From positions 1-30,099 of the forward strand of contig CAAFTW010000028.1 in NCBI GenBank assembly GCA_900766045.1: a DNA stretch of 30,099 nucleotides, in the 5' to 3' direction. The notes under the pieces were generated by a model. It saw nothing but the letters and a program-made list of their open reading frames with translations. It had not been told where the DNA came from and did no database searches. The DNA comes from Clostridia bacterium (GTDB lineage: Bacteria > Bacillota > Clostridia > Peptostreptococcales > Anaerovoracaceae). This document shows, piece by piece, positions 1 through 6,937 of the stretch (position 1 is its first letter; each line of letters begins with the position of its first letter). Position numbers and translations under genes: made by a program.

Positions 1-35
1 ACCCTTTTCTTGAATTCGTAGCTGTATTTAGCCAA
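1..35 (-). CDS. IS3-family transposase OrfA, N-terminal fragment (runs off the window)
   Basis: Eleven codons are visible from a TTG start at 35-33: (M)AKYSYEFKKR. GGAGG stands nine bases upstream of the TTG. AKYSYEFKKR-type starts are familiar from the helix-turn-helix OrfA protein of IS3-family elements, which is joined to OrfB by frameshifting to make the transposase. The gene continues beyond the left edge, so whether it is intact cannot be judged. The flanking inverted repeat at about 65-89 supports the call. Confidence 0.65.
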   Translation of the reverse strand, partial: MAKYSYEFKKR

Positions 36-89
36 AAATATCGACCTCCAATCGTTAGATGCTTGGTCTAACTTTTGGGGGTCGGTACA
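1..89 (-). mobile_element. IS3-family element, 5' (left) end, partial
   Basis: Read on the minus strand, the sequence starts TGTACC, continues with GACCCCCAAAAGTTAGAC and is followed about 30 bases later by GGAGG and the first codons of a transposase OrfA. An inverted-repeat end of this kind, with the transposase start just inside, is typical of IS3-family elements of Bacillota. The rest of the element lies left of the window. The outer boundary (83 to 89) is uncertain by a few bases because no target duplication can be seen. Confidence 0.75.
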
Positions 90-131
90 GAGCTGGTGCT
101 TTTTTATGTTGGATGAATATTTCTGAAGTAC

Positions 132-1361
132 TTAGTGCTTCTGATGTTTTTCCTGATGAATCTGTGGTTTCTGCGGGAGCTGCGCGCTTCCTTTGATCGT
201 GAAGGACCAGAAGAAGAGCAGGGCCGCAGTGATCATGGCCGCCTGGAAGGAATGGAATCCTGGAATGAATGTGCCCATCAGCTTTTCCAGGCCGGACAAA
301 ATAAACGGCGCAAGGAACTGAGACAGGTACATGGAAATGGACAGAAGCGGCATAACCGTTGAAGCCGCGTTCTTTCCTGCCTTGATCGACGCGGAGGAAA
401 TAATAAACGGGATGCCGACGCCGTTGGCAAAACCGCTGAACCAGGAACCGGCAATGGCTCCGCCAAAGTTGGTCACGGTGGTCAGAATCAGGTAGCCGAT
501 GAAGAAAAGCACCGGCGCCGCGAAACGGGTCGCGCCTTTCAGATGCTTTCGCATACCCGCGTAGGCGAGGCCGCCGAAGAATCCGAGAATGTCTCCGGAT
601 GCCATGACAGCGGCGACGAATTTTTCCGGGACCAGGTGCATTCTCGCGGACTCCATCGCAAAGTCAGCCGGGTAAATAAAGAAGGTCAGCATGACCAGGA
701 AAATCGCGATAATGTAGGCATAGTACTTTTTGAAACTGCTCTCATGGGCAGTTTCTTTTTGTCTGCCGGAAGAATCGGAATCGCCAGGAGCGATAGACTC
801 GTTCGGCATCCACATGGCGCAGAGGATGATGCTGATCAGACCCATCAGGTAGACCATGAAGGCGTGCTGCCAGCTGATCTGGGCCAGAAGTCCGGCAATC
901 AATGTGGCAACTACGCCGCCCATCATGTTCATGGCGGAGGACATGCCCATCAGACGATCCTGCTTGTCCTTGGTGTAATAGAAGGAAATCAGGCCGGTGG
1001 ACAGTGGCATGATGATGCCGACGCCGACGCCGACCAGGGCGCGGCAGATCAGAATCAGGATGATGTTGGTGAACAGACCCGCGCCGCAGCCGAAGATGAT
1101 GTAGAGCAGGAGGCCCATGATGACCAGGGTCCTGGCCTTAAAGCGGGCCGCCAGCTTCGGGAAGAAGGCGTTGGTGATGGCGATGAACAGTGCCGGCATG
1201 CTGATGATCAGCTGCACGAACATGGAATCGACATTCTTAAAGTAGTCCTGAATCAGACTGAGGGCCGGAGCGACTGCGGCGCCGGCCATGACGGTCAGCA
1301 GAGACAGCGACAGAATCGCCGTGGTCAGTTTCCACCTGCGTGGAGCATTTTCTTTTGACAT
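132..1361 (-). CDS. MFS transporter (drug/metabolite efflux type, 12 TM)
   Basis: A 409-residue major facilitator protein. Hydrophobic segments run through the whole length in two halves, separated by a polar loop near residues 195-215 (DSDSSGRQKETAHESS). The loop between TM2 and TM3 carries FPKLAARFKARTLVIMG, the place of the MFS motif A. The N-half GRALVGVGVGIIMPLS-like segment resembles DHA1-type exporters, so efflux of a drug or metabolite is the likeliest role; the substrate cannot be told. The ATG at 1361 is preferred over an in-frame GTG at 1373, because AAAGGTG lies at the right distance before the ATG and overlaps the GTG. It is separated from the upstream YolD/UmuC unit by a terminator. 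Residues near the C-terminus are encoded by an exact copy of the dispersed motif (294-317). Confidence 0.85.
   Translation of the reverse strand: MSKENAPRRWKLTTAILSLSLLTVMAGAAVAPALSLIQDYFKNVDSMFVQLIISMPALFIAITNAFFPKLAARFKARTLVIMGLLLYIIFGCGAGLFTNIILILICRALVGVGVGIIMPLSTGLISFYYTKDKQDRLMGMSSAMNMMGGVVATLIAGLLAQISWQHAFMVYLMGLISIILCAMWMPNESIAPGDSDSSGRQKETAHESSFKKYYAYIIAIFLVMLTFFIYPADFAMESARMHLVPEKFVAAVMASGDILGFFGGLAYAGMRKHLKGATRFAAPVLFFIGYLILTTVTNFGGAIAGSWFSGFANGVGIPFIISSASIKAGKNAASTVMPLLSISMYLSQFLAPFILSGLEKLMGTFIPGFHSFQAAMITAALLFFWSFTIKGSAQLPQKPQIHQEKHQKH
294..317 (-). repeat. Dispersed two-part motif, exact copy, inside MFS gene
   Basis: The minus strand reads TTCCTTG, nine bases, TTTTGTCC. It encodes F-L-A-P-F-I-L-S of the transporter in sense orientation. 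It matches the intergenic copies at 14078, 25719 and 28248 in both blocks and shares the CGC after TTCCTTG with two of them. Confidence 0.55.
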
Positions 1362-1480
1362 GTAAATAATCACCTTTCTTTTCCGTTTAGAATGTGTGCC
1401 CGGCGGCCTGAAGCGGGCGGAGTACGGTTCAGGTCGTGAAGTTCAGGAAGATATAGAGACCGGGCACGGTCAATTGCGGC

Positions 1481-1517
1481 AAAAGAAAAAGCGCAAGCCC
1501 GTTTGGACTTACGCTTT
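1481..1517 (-). terminator. Rho-independent terminator after yolD-like gene
   Basis: On the minus strand a 13-bp stem with two G-U pairs (AAAGCGTAAGTCC against GGGCTTGCGCTTT) closes a 4-base AAAC loop and runs into TTTTTCTTTT. It lies 73 bases after the YolD-like stop codon and upstream of the MFS gene, which has the same direction. It would end the umuC-yolD transcript. A role as an attenuator for the MFS gene is possible but unsupported. Confidence 0.8.
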
Positions 1518-1589
1518 AATTCTGTCAGCAACTCAACTACCTATTAGTTTATCACGATAAGAAGAAAAATTGCAAGGCAGAAAAACCCT

Positions 1590-1886
1590 CTATTCGTCGA
1601 AATCTGGAGGAAAATCGTCATCAAAATAATCTTCATCCGGTGAATAATTACCCTTGTTACGGCCGGGCGCGTCGTCGTTCTGTTCCCGGACCTTGCGCCC
1701 GGTGCGCCGGATGGCAGTCTCGAAGCCGTTCAGCGCGGCAAAGGGCGCAAACTGCACCGCCCGGGCTTCCGCGGACATGTGGGGATGCCGGTTGGAGCGC
1801 GGGTGCGGGAGACTGATGATGTCTCCGTATTTCCGGAGGGTTTCTGCTTCTTCCGGTGTTAAGCTGTCGTTTGTGTTCTTATCCAT
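1590..1886 (-). CDS. YolD-like protein, partner of the Y-family polymerase
   Basis: A 98-residue protein. The central block RAVQFAPFAALNGFETAIR (residues about 42-60) is the hallmark of the YolD-like family, small proteins encoded next to UmuC/DinB-type polymerases in many Bacillota. The C-terminus is very acidic (DEDYFDDDFPPDFDE). Its ATG overlaps the end of the polymerase gene by eight bases (ATGGATAA), which implies translational coupling and a shared damage-induced transcript. The family's biochemical job is unclear; accessory function in translesion synthesis is inferred from gene pairing only. Confidence 0.85.
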   Translation of the reverse strand: MDKNTNDSLTPEEAETLRKYGDIISLPHPRSNRHPHMSAEARAVQFAPFAALNGFETAIRRTGRKVREQNDDAPGRNKGNYSPDEDYFDDDFPPDFDE

Positions 1887-3510
1887 TGTTTTCCTGCCTC
1901 GTTTTCGGATGAAGAGGGATACTCTTCTCTGATCCGGCTTTGTGGCCTCCGATCTGCCCGTTCCGTTCCCGCTGGGTTGCGCCGTCCTGGTAGCTGATTC
2001 CCTTTAGAACGGCGTTTTTCCCGTATTTTTTCTGGATGTTCAAGACGGCATTCTGGAGCTGTTTTTCCTGCTGGGGTGTGTGGGAGATCGTTTTCTCCTT
2101 GCGCGTGGTTTTTGTCCTGGAAGGAGAAAGCAGAGAGGGCCCGCTGCCGCCGGCCAGGTCGAACATGCTGAGCTGCTTCGGCTGGGTTTCCTGCTGTTTC
2201 CGCTCTTCTTCAGTGAGGGACTCCGGCTGGGTGTGGCCTGCGGTGATGGTCAGCCGGCGGATGGTCAGGTCCGGGTCCACAATCCGGTCAAACAGGGCCA
2301 GAGTCTCCGGGATGATGCGTTCTCCAGAGGAGGTCTGCTCATGGAAGGAAGTGGTTCCGTGGGCGTGGCGGGGCACCCGGCGCCCGTAGCCGTCAACGAC
2401 CACAGGACCGCGGTAATCCTTTCCTTTTATGCTGTGCTGCAGATTTTCAATGTCGTAGCCGACGGTCAGCACGACCTGATCAGCGGTCAGATGCGCGTCA
2501 ACCAGGTCCAGAACCAGACTTTCCGTCATCTCCTGCAGGACAATCCGGGCTTCATCGTATTTATAAGGTCGGGTCAGCACCTGCCCCGAGCCGAGACTGC
2601 TGGATTTCGGCCGGTAGGAGTGAATCTGGTCAATCGTGCAGGGCTCCCAGCCCCAGGCGTGGTCGATCAGAAGCTCCGCATTCACGCCGAACATGCGGTA
2701 GAGGAGGTCCTCGTTATAGAAATCGGAAGGACTTCCCAGGGAGCAGCGGGCGATGTCTCCCATGGTGTAAATTCCGCGGGAAGCCAGCTTTTTCTCCGTC
2801 CGCCGGCCGATCCGCCAGAAATCCCGCAGGGGCCGGTGATTCCAGAGCTCCCGGCGGAAGGAATATTCATCCAGTTCCGCAATCCGCACCCCGTCCGCGT
2901 CCGCTTCCTTATGTTTGGCGACGATGTCCATGGCGATCTTGCAGAGGTAGAGATTGCTGCCGATGCCGGCCGTCGCGGTGATTCCGGTCTCATGCAGGAC
3001 TTCGCGGATCAGATGCATGGCCAGTTCATGCGCGGTCATTTTATAGGTCTTCAGATAGCCCGTCGCGTCGATGAAGACCTCGTCGATGGAGTAGACGTGG
3101 ATGTCCTCCGGTGCGATGTGACGCAGGTAAATCTGGTAAATGTCTGTGCTTACCTTAATATATGCGGCCATGCGCGGAGGAGCCGTAATATAGGTAAGTT
3201 TCCAGTCGGGATGTGCCGCGAGCTCGTCTGCGTCTGAGGATTCCCCCGTAAAGCGGCCTCCGGGAATGCGGGAGGCGCGCATGGCGTTAATCTCCCTGAC
3301 CCTGGCGACGACCTCGAACAGGCGTGCGCGTCCGGAAATCCCAAGGGCCTTCAGCGAGGGCGACACAGCCAGGCAGATGGTCTTATCCGTCCTGGAAGAA
3401 TCCGCCACGACCAGATTGGTGCGCAGGGGGTCCAGACGCCGCGCCGCGCATTCCACCGAGGCGTAGAAAGACTTTAAATCGATCGCAATATAAGCGCATT
3501 CCTTCGGCAT
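1879..3510 (-). CDS. Y-family DNA polymerase (UmuC/ImpB-MucB-SamB type)
   Basis: A 543-residue translesion polymerase. The N-terminal YIAIDLKSFYASVE holds catalytic Asp11, and YSIDEVFID holds Asp143-Glu144; thumb and little-finger regions follow (GIGSNLYLCKIAMD, FWRIGRRTEKKL). These are standard Y-family motifs, and no active-site residue is missing. The last about 100 residues are basic and low in conservation. The longest frame begins at 3738, but the ATG at 3510 has GGGAGGAGG upstream and makes the protein start just before the catalytic block, so 3510 is used. A consensus LexA box lies 20 bases upstream, so induction by DNA damage is expected. The gene is followed by the YolD-like gene and is divergent from rarA. 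Confidence 0.93.
   Translation of the reverse strand: MPKECAYIAIDLKSFYASVECAARRLDPLRTNLVVADSSRTDKTICLAVSPSLKALGISGRARLFEVVARVREINAMRASRIPGGRFTGESSDADELAAHPDWKLTYITAPPRMAAYIKVSTDIYQIYLRHIAPEDIHVYSIDEVFIDATGYLKTYKMTAHELAMHLIREVLHETGITATAGIGSNLYLCKIAMDIVAKHKEADADGVRIAELDEYSFRRELWNHRPLRDFWRIGRRTEKKLASRGIYTMGDIARCSLGSPSDFYNEDLLYRMFGVNAELLIDHAWGWEPCTIDQIHSYRPKSSSLGSGQVLTRPYKYDEARIVLQEMTESLVLDLVDAHLTADQVVLTVGYDIENLQHSIKGKDYRGPVVVDGYGRRVPRHAHGTTSFHEQTSSGERIIPETLALFDRIVDPDLTIRRLTITAGHTQPESLTEEERKQQETQPKQLSMFDLAGGSGPSLLSPSRTKTTRKEKTISHTPQQEKQLQNAVLNIQKKYGKNAVLKGISYQDGATQRERNGQIGGHKAGSEKSIPLHPKTRQENNG
2095..2117 (+). repeat. Dispersed two-part motif, near-exact copy inside umuC-like gene
   Basis: Plus strand CTCCTTG, eight bases (CGCGTGGT), TTTTGTCC: one mismatch and one base shorter spacer than the exact copies. 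It lies antisense in the poorly conserved C-terminal tail of the polymerase. Confidence 0.5.
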
Positions 3511-3524
3511 CTTTTCCTCCTCCC

Positions 3525-3554
3525 TTGACACGAACGTATGTTTGATGTTATTAT
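3525..3554 (+). promoter_or_regulatory. Candidate rarA promoter
   Basis: TTGACA at 3525-3530 and TATTAT at 3549-3554 are separated by 18 bases, a good sigma-A pair pointing to rarA. The LexA box fills most of the spacer, so LexA binding should block it. Confidence 0.6.
3531..3544. promoter_or_regulatory. LexA (SOS) operator
   Basis: CGAACGTATGTTTG fits the Gram-positive SOS box CGAACRNRYGTTYG at every position. It lies between two divergent repair genes, in the spacer of the rarA promoter and just downstream of the -10 of the polymerase promoter. Confidence 0.9.
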
Positions 3555-3578
3555 AGCAGAAACAGCGCAGCGTGTACA
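3550..3578 (-). promoter_or_regulatory. Candidate promoter of the Y-family polymerase operon
   Basis: Minus strand TGTACA (3578-3573), 17 bases, then a perfect TATAAT (3555-3550). The LexA box starts six bases downstream of the -10. The -10 regions of the two divergent promoters occupy the same few bases. Confidence 0.65.
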
Positions 3579-3607
3579 GAAGATTTTTCTTTCTCCGGAG
3601 GGAAACG

Positions 3608-4960
3608 ATGAAGCAGGTGAATATGTTTGAAAACAGAAGGACAGAGGAACCGCTGGCGGCCAGACTCCGCCCGCAGACCCTGGACGAGTACGCCGGACAG
3701 AAGCATTTGGTCGGAAAGGGGAAGATTCTCCGCCGCATGATCGAGAACGATCAGATTTCTTCCATGATCTTCTGGGGTCCGCCGGGAGTCGGCAAAACAA
3801 CCCTGGCAAGGATCATTGCCCGCCAGACCCGTGCAGAGTTTCTGAACTTTTCCGCAGTGACAAGCGGGATCCGGGAAATCCGCCAGGTCATGAAGGAAGC
3901 CGAGCAGAATCAGGCCTTCGGCGGCCGGACCATCGTCTTCGTCGATGAGATTCACCGCTTTAATAAGGCCCAGCAGGACGCCTTTCTGCCCTTTGTGGAG
4001 CGCGGGACCATTACCCTGATCGGCGCGACAACCGAGAATCCGTCCTTTGAGGTGAACGGCGCGCTTCTTTCCCGCTGCCGGGTCTTCATGCTGAAAGCCC
4101 TGACAAAATCTGATGTGAAAGAGGTTCTCCGCCGCGCGCTCTACGATCCGCGCGGCTTCGGGACGGATGCATCCGGCCGTAATTCCCGCGTGCGGATAGA
4201 CGATTCCCTGCTGGATCAGATTGCCGTTTTCTCCAACGGAGATGCCAGAAGTGCGCTTTCCACTTTAGAAATGGCCGTTCTGAACGGGCAGGAAAATGAA
4301 GATCATACGGTTACCGTGACCAGAGAAACGGTGGAGCAGTGTACCGGAAAGAAAATGCTGCTCTATGACCGGAACGGAGAAGAACACTATAACCTGATTT
4401 CTGCCCTTCATAAGTCTATGCGGAATTCCGATCCGGATGCGGCGGTTTACTGGCTGGCCAGGATGCTGGAGGCCGGGGAAGACCCCTTGTATGTAGCAAG
4501 GAGAGTTGTGCGTTTTGCCAGCGAAGATGTGGGAATGGCCGATCCGAGAGCCCTGCAGACGGCAGTTGCCGCCTATCAGTCCTGCCATTACATCGGCATG
4601 CCGGAATGCAGCGTGCATCTGACGCAGGCTGTGGTGTACATGTCGCTTGCCCCGAAGTCCAACGCCCTCTACCGCGCCTATGAACACGCGAAGACAGACG
4701 CGCTGAACAGTCTGGCAGAGCCGGTGCCGATGAATATCCGAAATGGCGTCACCGGCCTGATGAGAGAAGAAGGCTACGGAAAGGGCTATCAGTATGCCCA
4801 CGATACAAAGGAAAAGCTGACCGATATGCAGTGTCTGCCGGATGATCTGGAGGGGACTGTGTATTATGACCCGACGGAACAGGGGCTGGAGAAAAAATAT
4901 AAGGAGCGGCTTCAGGCGATAAAGGAATGGAAAGAACGGAAACGGAAGGAGCAGAAATAA
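3608..4960 (+). CDS. rarA: Replication-associated recombination protein A (RarA/MgsA), AAA+ ATPase
   Basis: A 450-residue AAA+ ATPase acting at stalled replication forks. Walker A is GPPGVGKTT (about residues 57-65) and Walker B is IVFVDEIHRF (about 109-118); sensor 1 GATTENPSFEVN, the arginine-bearing LLSRCRVF and the C-terminal tetramerisation part (YVARRVVRFASEDVG, KSNALYRAY) follow. Length and order are normal for RarA. The frame is open from a GTG at 3572, but GGAGGG before the ATG at 3608 fixes the start, and the protein then begins close to the conserved LAARLRPQTLDEYAGQ. It is divergent from the polymerase gene, with a 97-bp gap holding overlapping promoters and one LexA box. RarA is not usually cited as a core SOS gene, so this shared control is notable. 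Confidence 0.95.
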   Translation: MKQVNMFENRRTEEPLAARLRPQTLDEYAGQKHLVGKGKILRRMIENDQISSMIFWGPPGVGKTTLARIIARQTRAEFLNFSAVTSGIREIRQVMKEAEQNQAFGGRTIVFVDEIHRFNKAQQDAFLPFVERGTITLIGATTENPSFEVNGALLSRCRVFMLKALTKSDVKEVLRRALYDPRGFGTDASGRNSRVRIDDSLLDQIAVFSNGDARSALSTLEMAVLNGQENEDHTVTVTRETVEQCTGKKMLLYDRNGEEHYNLISALHKSMRNSDPDAAVYWLARMLEAGEDPLYVARRVVRFASEDVGMADPRALQTAVAAYQSCHYIGMPECSVHLTQAVVYMSLAPKSNALYRAYEHAKTDALNSLAEPVPMNIRNGVTGLMREEGYGKGYQYAHDTKEKLTDMQCLPDDLEGTVYYDPTEQGLEKKYKERLQAIKEWKERKRKEQK

Positions 4961-5180
4961 GGTTAAGAATTAAGAATAGAAATGTGAAAGCGATGTGATG
5001 GGAAGATAATTCTTTAGATTTATAAAATAGCGGAGAATGTGTGGGGACGAAAACTGCTATACGGCTATAACGTTGGAATTTCAAGTGTCATGCGGTATGC
5101 TTGGCGGAGAAAGAGGAAAGTGAACATGCCGAAATTCCAAAGAGAAAATATGAAGTTCTAAAGAAAACCTAAGAATTCCA
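4961..5180. other. Intergenic stretch between rarA and the wall-hydrolase promoter
   Basis: AT-rich, with stop codons in every frame. I see no convincing terminator after rarA and no gene. The promoter of the next gene begins at 5181. Confidence 0.5.
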
Positions 5181-5209
5181 TTGACTTCTTAATAGAATTT
5201 AAGTAATAT
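5181..5209 (+). promoter_or_regulatory. Candidate sigma-A promoter of the NlpC/P60 gene
   Basis: TTGACT (5181-5186), 17 bases, TAATAT (5204-5209). A start near 5216 would give a leader of about 88 nt that contains the hairpin at 5214-5260. Confidence 0.65.
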
Positions 5210-5213
5210 AAGA

Positions 5214-5260
5214 ACAGTTGATCACGGGAGAGCGGAAAGAACTTCCCGTGAATTGTTTTT
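5214..5260 (+). other. Terminator-like hairpin in the NlpC/P60 leader (possible attenuator)
   Basis: CACGGGAG (5223-5230) pairs with TTCCCGTG (5243-5250), and ACAGTT (5214-5219) with AATTGT (5251-5256) around a GAT bulge. Four or five T residues follow to 5260. A terminator-like fold between a promoter and its gene suggests conditional read-through, although it might only stabilise the 5' end. It lacks the conserved core of the c-di-AMP (ydaO) riboswitch often found before such genes. Confidence 0.45.
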
Positions 5261-5303
5261 AAAGCTTAAAAAATTTATTGAGAAGAATAGAAGGAGTTCA
5301 CGA

Positions 5304-6314
5304 ATGTATAACAAGGTAAAGTCCAATCGCAGAAAAACCGCAGCCGTATGCCTCGGCATGGCAGCTCTTTTGTCCGCAGGCACGGCTTTCCTCGGTGTAT
5401 CATCCGGACACTCTGCAGTTTATGCAGATACAGCAGGAAGTACCACAGTCTCCAAGGTTGTAGCCAGCAACGGAGAGAAGTCTACAACCTACTATGTAGC
5501 TACCAATAAGTCTTCCAGCGAACTCGAGCAGGAAGTCAAGGATCAGATCAAGGAGGATAACTCCAATGTCAAGTCTGTAACCTTCAGCGATGACAGCTCC
5601 CTGACGGTAAGAAGCTCCGGCCTGGACAAGACCAGCGTGGAGAACAGCGGAAACGATGTCGATTCCGAGTCTGAGTTCTGCGACAGCGTTGTAGAAGACA
5701 AGGCGCTGGACACAACCATCGTATCCACAGAGAAGACAACAACGACCATCCCGTATAAAACAGTAAATAAGACAAGCTCCGCCCTGAGAAAAACAACCAA
5801 GAAGGTTACCGGCGGAGTCAAGGGAAAGACCGTCAAGACCTATGAAGTAACCACGACGAACGGAGAAACGACAGATAAAGACCTTGTTTCCACCAAGACA
5901 ACACAGCCGAAAACAAAAGTCGTTACCAAGGGAACCGGTTCTGTAACGGTCGGAACGGGAAAAACCTACAGCGGAACCAGCGGCCAGGAAATCGCCAACT
6001 ACGCAAAGAAGTTCGTCGGAAATCCTTATCGCTGGGGCGGCACGAGCCTGACCAACGGAGCGGACTGTTCCGGATTCATTTATTCCGTTTACCGCCACTT
6101 CGGCCTGAACGTAGCCAGAATCCCGTCCACAGCCGGAAAGAGAGTTTCCCTGAGCAATCTGAAGCCGGGAGACATCATTCTTTACAGCGGACACTTCTCC
6201 ATGTACATCGGAAACGGAAAAGTCGTCCACGCCATCAACTACCAGTACGGAATCGGAATCACATCCCTGAACTGGGGAAAGACAGCACGTTCTGCAAGAC
6301 GAGTAGTGAAGTAA
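5304..6314 (+). CDS. Secreted G5-NlpC/P60 peptidoglycan endopeptidase
   Basis: A 336-residue wall hydrolase. A basic N-terminus and hydrophobic core are followed by a likely signal-peptidase site after HSAVYA (about residue 41). A Ser/Thr-rich region leads to a G5 domain (about 146-211, IPYKTVNKTSS to TKVVTKGTG), a wall- or sugar-binding fold. The C-terminal NlpC/P60 domain carries Cys255 (GADCSGFIYSVY), His297 (SGHFSMYIGNG) and His309 (VVHAIN), the expected catalytic set; such enzymes cut stem peptides, commonly after gamma-D-Glu. AAGGAG before the ATG at 5304 fixes the start over an in-frame upstream codon at 5253. The gene has its own promoter and a hairpin leader. The coding sequence favours ACA, GTA and AGC, consistent with high expression. 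Confidence 0.92.
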   Translation: MYNKVKSNRRKTAAVCLGMAALLSAGTAFLGVSSGHSAVYADTAGSTTVSKVVASNGEKSTTYYVATNKSSSELEQEVKDQIKEDNSNVKSVTFSDDSSLTVRSSGLDKTSVENSGNDVDSESEFCDSVVEDKALDTTIVSTEKTTTTIPYKTVNKTSSALRKTTKKVTGGVKGKTVKTYEVTTTNGETTDKDLVSTKTTQPKTKVVTKGTGSVTVGTGKTYSGTSGQEIANYAKKFVGNPYRWGGTSLTNGADCSGFIYSVYRHFGLNVARIPSTAGKRVSLSNLKPGDIILYSGHFSMYIGNGKVVHAINYQYGIGITSLNWGKTARSARRVVK

Positions 6315-6324
6315 AATCAGAATA

Positions 6325-6579
6325 ATGGAAGGCACCAATAATCGCAGAAACAGACGGAGCTGCATCGCAGTGCAGCTTACAGGGCTGATCATCTTCGGTG
6401 TTTCACTGGGTTATATCCTTACGAGCTGGATTATGTATTCGCTGTCGTTGTTCGAGTATGGAACTGCATTCTTTACTCTGCCTTTGGTAAATACGCTGCT
6501 TGCAGCTGTATTTGCTGTTGCGGGCCTGGTCATTGCATGGGCCGCATCCAGGCAGTCAAAAAGGCAGCTGCCGCACTAA
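6325..6579 (+). CDS. Small two-helix membrane protein, unknown function
   Basis: An 84-residue protein that I do not recognise. A basic N-terminus (NNRRNRRS) is followed by two hydrophobic spans (about 16-38 and 47-70), with a basic C-terminus (SRQSKRQLPH), so both ends probably face the cytoplasm. It starts ten bases after the wall-hydrolase stop codon and shares the terminator at 6615, so the two are probably cotranscribed. No strong ribosome site precedes the ATG, which suggests coupling to the upstream gene. A partner role for the hydrolase is only a guess from position. Confidence 0.6.
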   Translation: MEGTNNRRNRRSCIAVQLTGLIIFGVSLGYILTSWIMYSLSLFEYGTAFFTLPLVNTLLAAVFAVAGLVIAWAASRQSKRQLPH

Positions 6580-6614
6580 CGGCTGAAAAGCAGTGCGTGT
6601 CCTGCATGCAGAGA

Positions 6615-6642
6615 GGGCCGGTTCGGAAGAACCGGCCCTTTT
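6615..6642 (+). terminator. Rho-independent terminator
   Basis: A perfect 10-bp stem (GGGCCGGTTC with GAACCGGCCC) with a GGAA tetraloop of the GNRA type, followed by TTTTA. It closes the NlpC/P60 transcription unit. Confidence 0.93.
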
Positions 6643-6722
6643 ATATGGAACAGAAAAAGCCTGGAGATCGGTCAGCAAGAACTCCCGCTTAGCCCTTGAC
6701 ACCATCATACTGAAATACTTGG

Positions 6723-6751
6723 TTGCAATTCCATACAAAATCGGTTACTAT
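6723..6751 (+). promoter_or_regulatory. Possible promoter of the UPF0597 gene
   Basis: TTGCAA (6723-6728), 17 bases, TACTAT (6746-6751), four of six matches in each hexamer. It would create a leader of about 180 nt containing a small hairpin (CAGGGC 6763-6768 with GCCCTG 6774-6779) and the large inverted repeat at 6828-6884. Confidence 0.35.
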
Positions 6752-6793
6752 GTGCCTGAAATCAGGGCGTGTGGCCCTGTTATTCTGTGAAAG

Positions 6794-6807
6794 CGAACAT
6801 ATGTTTA
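6794..6807. promoter_or_regulatory. LexA-like box, one mismatch
   Basis: CGAACATATGTTTA differs from the CGAACRNRYGTTYG consensus only at the last base; the core AACATATGTT is a perfect palindrome. It is 131 bases before the UPF0597 start and about 40 bases after the candidate -10, not the usual position for repression. Confidence 0.4.
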
Positions 6808-6816
6808 TCTCAATAA

Positions 6817-6884
6817 TTTGTCTACAATCGACAAAAACCGGGCCGGCCAAGGCGGAAACTTCCTTGCCGGGAACATTTTGTCGA
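6817..6884 (+). other. Structured leader: nested inverted repeat with two alternative pairings
   Basis: TCGACAAAA (6828-6836) pairs with TTTTGTCGA (6876-6884), nine perfect base pairs. Inside, CCGG and CAAGG (6843-6852, one bulged C) pair with CCTTG and CCGG (6862-6870) around a nine-base loop. A second, exclusive hairpin is possible: TTTGTC (6817-6822) with GACAAA (6830-6835). Neither strand has a clean T tract straight after the stem, so a simple terminator is unlikely. Each arm of the repeat resembles the dispersed motif. Confidence 0.55.
6860..6883 (+). repeat. Dispersed two-part motif, near-exact copy
   Basis: TTCCTTG, nine bases, TTTTGTCG; only the final base differs from the exact copies. 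The opposite arm of the hairpin (6828-6852) contains a weaker inverted copy. Confidence 0.55.
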
Positions 6885-6937
6885 AAAAACATAAAAAATA
6901 CAATAGTGCATAGAGTAGAAAACGGATGGGGAAAATG

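Noticed and set aside
2080..3237. 385-codon open frame opposite the polymerase gene
   Set aside because: Shadow of a GC-rich gene; the polymerase frame has all family motifs. The same holds for long antisense frames at 543-1358, 6689-8284, 20427-21668 and 25783-27474.
3791..3813. Possible further copy of the two-part motif in rarA (GGCAAAA-N9-CAAGGAT)
   Set aside because: Two mismatches, and the sequence is dictated by the Walker A codons (GKTTLARI), so chance is a better explanation.
4481..4504. CCTTG-TATGTAG-CAAGG palindrome in rarA
   Set aside because: Short inverted repeat inside conserved coding sequence (DPLYVARRVVRF) without other support.
6696..6701. TTGACA as -35 for the UPF0597 gene
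   Set aside because: At 16-18 bases downstream there is only CTTGGTT, which is not a -10; the pair at 6723-6751 is better, though weak.
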